Below, one piece after another: positions 31,074 through 34,770 of a stretch of 34,770 bases of DNA. Position 1 is the stretch's first letter. Each line of letters starts with the position of its first letter. Both the position numbers and the translations under genes were made by a program. Source of the DNA: Tannerellaceae bacterium. GTDB lineage: Bacteria; Bacteroidota; Bacteroidia; Bacteroidales; Tannerellaceae. The notes under the pieces were generated by a model. The model saw nothing but the letters and a program-made list of their open reading frames with translations. It was not told the origin of the DNA and searched no databases. The stretch spans positions 1 through 34,770 of the forward strand of contig JAIRYL010000088.1 in NCBI GenBank assembly GCA_031267775.1, written 5' to 3'.

Positions 31074-34000
31074 TTAAAATGTAACATTGACGTTAAACCC
31101 AATGCTCCTCATCGTAGGCATGGAAGCAAATTCGATACCCTGTACGGAACTTGAGTTACTAAATCCCGATTCCGGATCAAACTTCTTTGTTTTATGATAT
31201 ATCATAAAGAGGTTGCGGGCCACCAGGCTAGCCTTCACGCTGGCAAACGGCGTTTTTGCCAGCAACGTTCCGGGCAACGAATAACCCAGGTTCACTTCGC
31301 GCAAACGAGCGTTTGTGGCGTCGTAAATAAAAGCTTCCGTTATGCCTGCAATCCCTGTCCAGTATTGTTGCGACGTAACTTCCTTTGCGTTTTGAACGCC
31401 GTCTTTTGTTACGCCCGGCGCCACCATCCCGTCGCGTCCGTCCAGCGTCATCTTTAAATTACCCCAGCGAGTTCCCTGCTGGATAGAACCCATATAAATA
31501 TCGCCTCCATAGTTCAAATCAAAAAGGAATCCGAACGTAACGTTTTTATACGAGAAATTATTCCACCAGCCCAGCATCCATTCGGGCTGATTGTTTCCCA
31601 GCTTCTGCATGGAAGCGGCCTGGACAGGGAGGCCGTTGTCGCCAATTACGATTTGGCCGCTGGCGTCGCGTTCGTAGGCCGTACCATACATATCGCCGTA
31701 GGCCCCCCCTACTTCGGCCACAATCTGCATAAAATTCACGCCGGTACCGTCGCTTATTATCTGCCGGTCGGTACCTTCGGTCAGTTTTATAATTTTGTTT
31801 TTATTCTTCGACCAGTTAACAAGCGTTTCCCAGGTAAAGCCATTCGAGGTTTTCACCGGAGTAGCGTTCAGGGCGATTTCCAGCCCCTTGTTTTCAATAT
31901 TACCCGCGTTAATCAGCTTGTAGCTATATCCGGTAGCGGCAGGAACCGAAGTCTTTAATATCTGGTTTTTTGCATTCTTCTTATAATACGAAACGTCTAA
32001 GCCCACGCGATTTTCAAAGCCTCTCAATTCAAGCCCCAGTTCCCACGATTCAATAATTTCGTTCTTCAGATTCGGATTGGCAATCCAGTCTTTATTTGAA
32101 GCGTTGAACACGCCGCCTTTAATATCATAAGTAAGGCTATAATAATCGCGCAGCATATACGGATCGGTATCATTACCCACCTGCGCCCACGAAACGCGCA
32201 ACTTGCCAAAGTTCAAAGGCCCCATATTATACCCCGCATTGTGCATCATCTGGGTAAATATCCAGCTTCCGCCTGCCGAGGGATAGAAATACGAATTATT
32301 GTTTTCAGGCAGGGTAGACGACCAGTCGTTGCGCCCCGTAACATCCAGATACAGATAGCTGTCCCACGAAAAAGAAGCCGTTGCGTATAAAGAATTTATC
32401 TGCTTGCGTTTTTTTGTAAATTCGCCGCTGTGGATTTTGCCGTTATTGATAGCATAAAAATCCGGGATAACCAACTCGCCCGACCAGTCGTTGTTTTTAG
32501 AAGTAGACCTATACATAATATTTCCGCCCGCCGTGCCTGCTATACTAAGCTTGTTCCAGTTACCCTGCGCCGCGAACAGGAAGTCTGAGTTAAGTTCCTT
32601 AAACCTTTCCGTTTGTACGCGATAGCTTCCGTTGGTTTCCCAATACGGATTACCGGTAGCGCGCGTCCAGTCGTACAGGAACGAATAATTATCCATCCCG
32701 GTGCGCAGCTTCAGGCTCAACCAGTTTGTAAATTTAAAATCAAACGCGGCAAAGCCAATATAGCGGTCTCTCTTATCCGAGTTCAGGTTACGCTCGGTAG
32801 CCCAGTACGGGTTATTAGGCGCAGTATTGTGCACTACCTTCCACGCCGCCGGCTTGCCGTCTTCCCTTTTCCAGTCGTTATCCCTGTATGCGTTCCAGTC
32901 GGAAAAGCCAACGCTTCGCGGCATCGTCAGGTAATCGTAGAATACGTTGTTCGGGTCGGCGGCAACCGCTACGCGGTTATTGGCTCTCGAATTAACGTAA
33001 TTGATCTTGAAGTCGGCAGACAGCCAATCGGCCAGTTTGGTTGTGGTGCGAAGATTAATCGACGTACGTTCTATGCCGCTATTAGGAACAACCGATTGAT
33101 TATCCAGCCTTGTTACCGATGCGCGGAAAGTCATATCTTTGGTAGATTTACCCAGTTCAACGCTGTTCGTCCAGCTCGTACCCGTTCTCAGGAAGTCTTT
33201 ATACAAATTATTGTCGCGTGCGGCATACGAAAAAGAGCCTAAGGCCATTTCCTGCGCAGATCCATCCATCTTAGGCCCCCAGCTACCCACCTGGTCATTG
33301 CCGAATACATTGTTCGAGCCCTGTCCGTAGAGGTTCTGAAAGTCGGGCGTCATCATCGGGCTTTCAAAGGTAAGGTTCGTATTCAGCGAGATACCCAATC
33401 CCTTGCCCGTTCCGCCGGTTTTGGTTGTTATCATCACCACCCCGTTACCGGCGCGGCTCCCATACAGAGCGGCCGCAGCCGGGCCTTTCAATACCGACAT
33501 ACTCGCGATATCGTCGGGAGAGATATCCGAAATACCCGATCCCTTGTCAATATTGCTGTTACCCCAGTATTCGCGCGTATCGCTGCTAAAGTTGTCGATA
33601 GGCACGCCGTCTACCACTACCAGAGGCTGGTTATTTCCGGCAATAGAGTTATTACCGCGTATCACAATCCGGGTTCCCCCGCCAACGCCCGTGCTGCTCT
33701 GATTAATTTGCACGCCGGCAATCTTCCCTGCCAGGGCATTGGCAACGTTTACATTGCGGGTTTCTGTTAACTGATCGCCCTTCACCTCCTGCATGGCATA
33801 GCCCAACGCTTTCTTCTCGCGCTTGATACCCAGAGCGGTAACAACCACTTCGTCCAGTTTCTGCGCATCTTCTGCCAGCTTAACAGACAACGTTGCCTGT
33901 CCGGTATAAACAATTTCCTGCGAGATATACCCGATATAAGAAACTACAATAACGTCGCCGCTTTTGAGGCCATCCAGCTCAAAACCCCCGTCCATATTGG

Positions 34001-34205
34001 TAATTGTACCATGGGTAGTCCCTTTTATAAGTATAGAAGCTCCCACTACCGGGCCAAAAGCGTCTTCTATCGTACCCGTAATTTTACCGCTCTGCTGCAG
34101 CGTCCCGGCTCCCGGCTCAACCGCAATATTTTCGGCGTATATGTTTCCGGAAAAACACAAGGCTGTCATTACGATCAAGCTCACTAATTTCAAGTTCTTC
34201 AACAT
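31074..34205 (-). CDS. SusC/RagA TonB-dependent transporter, second pair
   Basis: A 1043-aa outer-membrane transporter. A Sec signal (about 1-24, ending NIYA) is followed directly by the carboxypeptidase-D regulatory-like domain (ITGTIEDAFGPVVGASILIKG), a TonB-box-like segment (LDEVVVTALGIKREKKALGY), a plug (VIRGNNSIAGNNQPLVVVDGVP, PAAAALYGSRAGNGVVMITTK) and the barrel, ending in RSIGFNVNVTF. There is no STN domain, so it should not signal through an ECF/FecR pair; regulation must come from elsewhere. It heads a two-gene operon with the SusD-like gene. No enzyme gene is attached in this window. Confidence 0.95.
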   Translation of the reverse strand: MLKNLKLVSLIVMTALCFSGNIYAENIAVEPGAGTLQQSGKITGTIEDAFGPVVGASILIKGTTHGTITNMDGGFELDGLKSGDVIVVSYIGYISQEIVYTGQATLSVKLAEDAQKLDEVVVTALGIKREKKALGYAMQEVKGDQLTETRNVNVANALAGKIAGVQINQSSTGVGGGTRIVIRGNNSIAGNNQPLVVVDGVPIDNFSSDTREYWGNSNIDKGSGISDISPDDIASMSVLKGPAAAALYGSRAGNGVVMITTKTGGTGKGLGISLNTNLTFESPMMTPDFQNLYGQGSNNVFGNDQVGSWGPKMDGSAQEMALGSFSYAARDNNLYKDFLRTGTSWTNSVELGKSTKDMTFRASVTRLDNQSVVPNSGIERTSINLRTTTKLADWLSADFKINYVNSRANNRVAVAADPNNVFYDYLTMPRSVGFSDWNAYRDNDWKREDGKPAAWKVVHNTAPNNPYWATERNLNSDKRDRYIGFAAFDFKFTNWLSLKLRTGMDNYSFLYDWTRATGNPYWETNGSYRVQTERFKELNSDFLFAAQGNWNKLSIAGTAGGNIMYRSTSKNNDWSGELVIPDFYAINNGKIHSGEFTKKRKQINSLYATASFSWDSYLYLDVTGRNDWSSTLPENNNSYFYPSAGGSWIFTQMMHNAGYNMGPLNFGKLRVSWAQVGNDTDPYMLRDYYSLTYDIKGGVFNASNKDWIANPNLKNEIIESWELGLELRGFENRVGLDVSYYKKNAKNQILKTSVPAATGYSYKLINAGNIENKGLEIALNATPVKTSNGFTWETLVNWSKNKNKIIKLTEGTDRQIISDGTGVNFMQIVAEVGGAYGDMYGTAYERDASGQIVIGDNGLPVQAASMQKLGNNQPEWMLGWWNNFSYKNVTFGFLFDLNYGGDIYMGSIQQGTRWGNLKMTLDGRDGMVAPGVTKDGVQNAKEVTSQQYWTGIAGITEAFIYDATNARLREVNLGYSLPGTLLAKTPFASVKASLVARNLFMIYHKTKKFDPESGFSNSSSVQGIEFASMPTMRSIGFNVNVTF

Positions 34206-34770
34206 AAGATTGATGATTTAGTTAATAAATAAATTAGCATAGATTAATTCCATAAAAAAAGTTTGCGTTTAAATAATTACGGTTCAGGCGTCAAAGAAGA
34301 AAATAAAATACCGCGAAAAAATTTCTGTATAATAGAAAAATATCCACAGGTATTGCAATTAATTTAGCAAAATTTTGTTAGCAATTAATTTATTCCGCGA
34401 ATATATGATAAAAAAAAACATCAAATATAACATTTTGACAAAAAAGTATCTTTTGCCTTAACTTTTAACATACCGGATTTGCCGGGAACAATACAGTATC
34501 CGCTTGCCAAACGGCCATGCATGCCTCTCCGGGCAAACGCATCTAAAAGCAGTACCCCTGGCTGAAGCCGGCGCTGAACAACGCCGCCAATCCGGGAGGC
34601 GTCCGGAAATAAATCATCCATATACCGGCCTGTTTTCCGCCCGAAGGATGGCGGAAAGCCGTATTTGCCAAAACCGGCCTCCTTCCCCCGGAACGTATTA
34701 TATACCTTATAATGAACTGATTAATACGTATGTTTTTGATTCGGACGCTTCCCTGCGGGAGGTTTTCAGG
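34206..34770. other. Intergenic region upstream of the second susC, with short direct repeats
   Basis: A 565-bp stretch without a supported gene. The first half is AT-rich and should hold the susC promoter, but no TAnnTTTG box stands out. GCAATTAATTTA occurs twice (34355-34366 and 34381-34392, 26 bp apart), flanking a perfect CAAAATTTTG palindrome (34368-34377), which looks like an operator. From about 34462 a plus-strand frame stays open to the window edge (with ATG at 34648), but it matches nothing I know; it may be the start of a gene beyond the window. Confidence 0.5.

Noticed and set aside
34421..34621. 66-codon minus-strand frame near the right edge
   Set aside because: No known motif, no promoter or signal, and the opposite strand is also open here; coding potential is not supported.
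34462..34770. Plus-strand frame open to the window edge (ATG at 34648)
   Set aside because: It could be the beginning of a gene continuing outside the window, but the visible residues match nothing I know, so it is not called.

Overview
The window comes from a Bacteroidota chromosome, most likely order Bacteroidales. Evidence: two SusC/SusD outer-membrane glycan-uptake pairs, a Bacteroides-type ECF sigma / FecR-like anti-sigma pair, a DUF3823 lipoprotein, and promoters of the Bacteroides TTTG / TAnnTTTG type (clearest in front of a tRNA). No Shine-Dalgarno motif is strong. The species cannot be named from sequence reading alone.

Left part (1-6550), housekeeping. A NOL1/NOP2/sun (RsmF-like) rRNA m5C methyltransferase runs off the left edge on the minus strand. 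It is divergent from an RsmI-like tetrapyrrole methylase, which is followed by a WlbB/WbpD-like hexapeptide N-acetyltransferase; a convergent AraC-type regulator comes next. After a 369 bp gap lies a compact plus-strand operon: pyrE, an SRPBCC-fold protein, argH and a small lipoprotein with an atypical Rieske-like centre. A tRNA-Gly(GCC) with its own promoter and a strong terminator closes this half.

Middle part (6636-29057), one large minus-strand polysaccharide utilisation locus (PUL). In order of transcription it encodes: ECF sigma factor, FecR-like anti-sigma, SusC with an N-terminal STN signalling domain, SusD, DUF3823 lipoprotein, an intrinsic terminator, GH29 alpha-L-fucosidase, a DUF4838 lipoprotein, a 906-aa secreted protein I do not recognise, a 607-aa secreted protein I do not recognise, an eight-unit 41/42-bp tandem repeat, and a 1615-aa GH3 enzyme fused to a second DUF4838 module plus a discoidin-like domain. 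The STN domain, FecR and ECF sigma form a surface-signalling relay, so substrate passage through SusC should switch the locus on. DUF4838 is, to my recollection, the Pfam family that yielded GH163 endo-beta-N-acetylglucosaminidases acting on complex N-glycans. With a fucosidase beside it, a fucosylated, GlcNAc-containing glycan is a reasonable but unproven substrate guess.

Right part (29058-34770). A short remnant resembling the start of an IS982-type transposase separates the PUL from a second SusC/SusD pair. That pair has no STN domain, enzymes or regulator in view and ends in its own terminator. The last 565 bp hold no gene I can support.

The most unusual material is (i) the GH3-DUF4838 fusion and the two unrecognised secreted proteins, (ii) the 8 x 41/42-bp GC-rich array before the fusion gene, (iii) a chain of small perfect hairpins plus a 21-bp tandem repeat wedged between the sigma and anti-sigma genes, and (iv) a possible antisense RNA opposite the susC leader.
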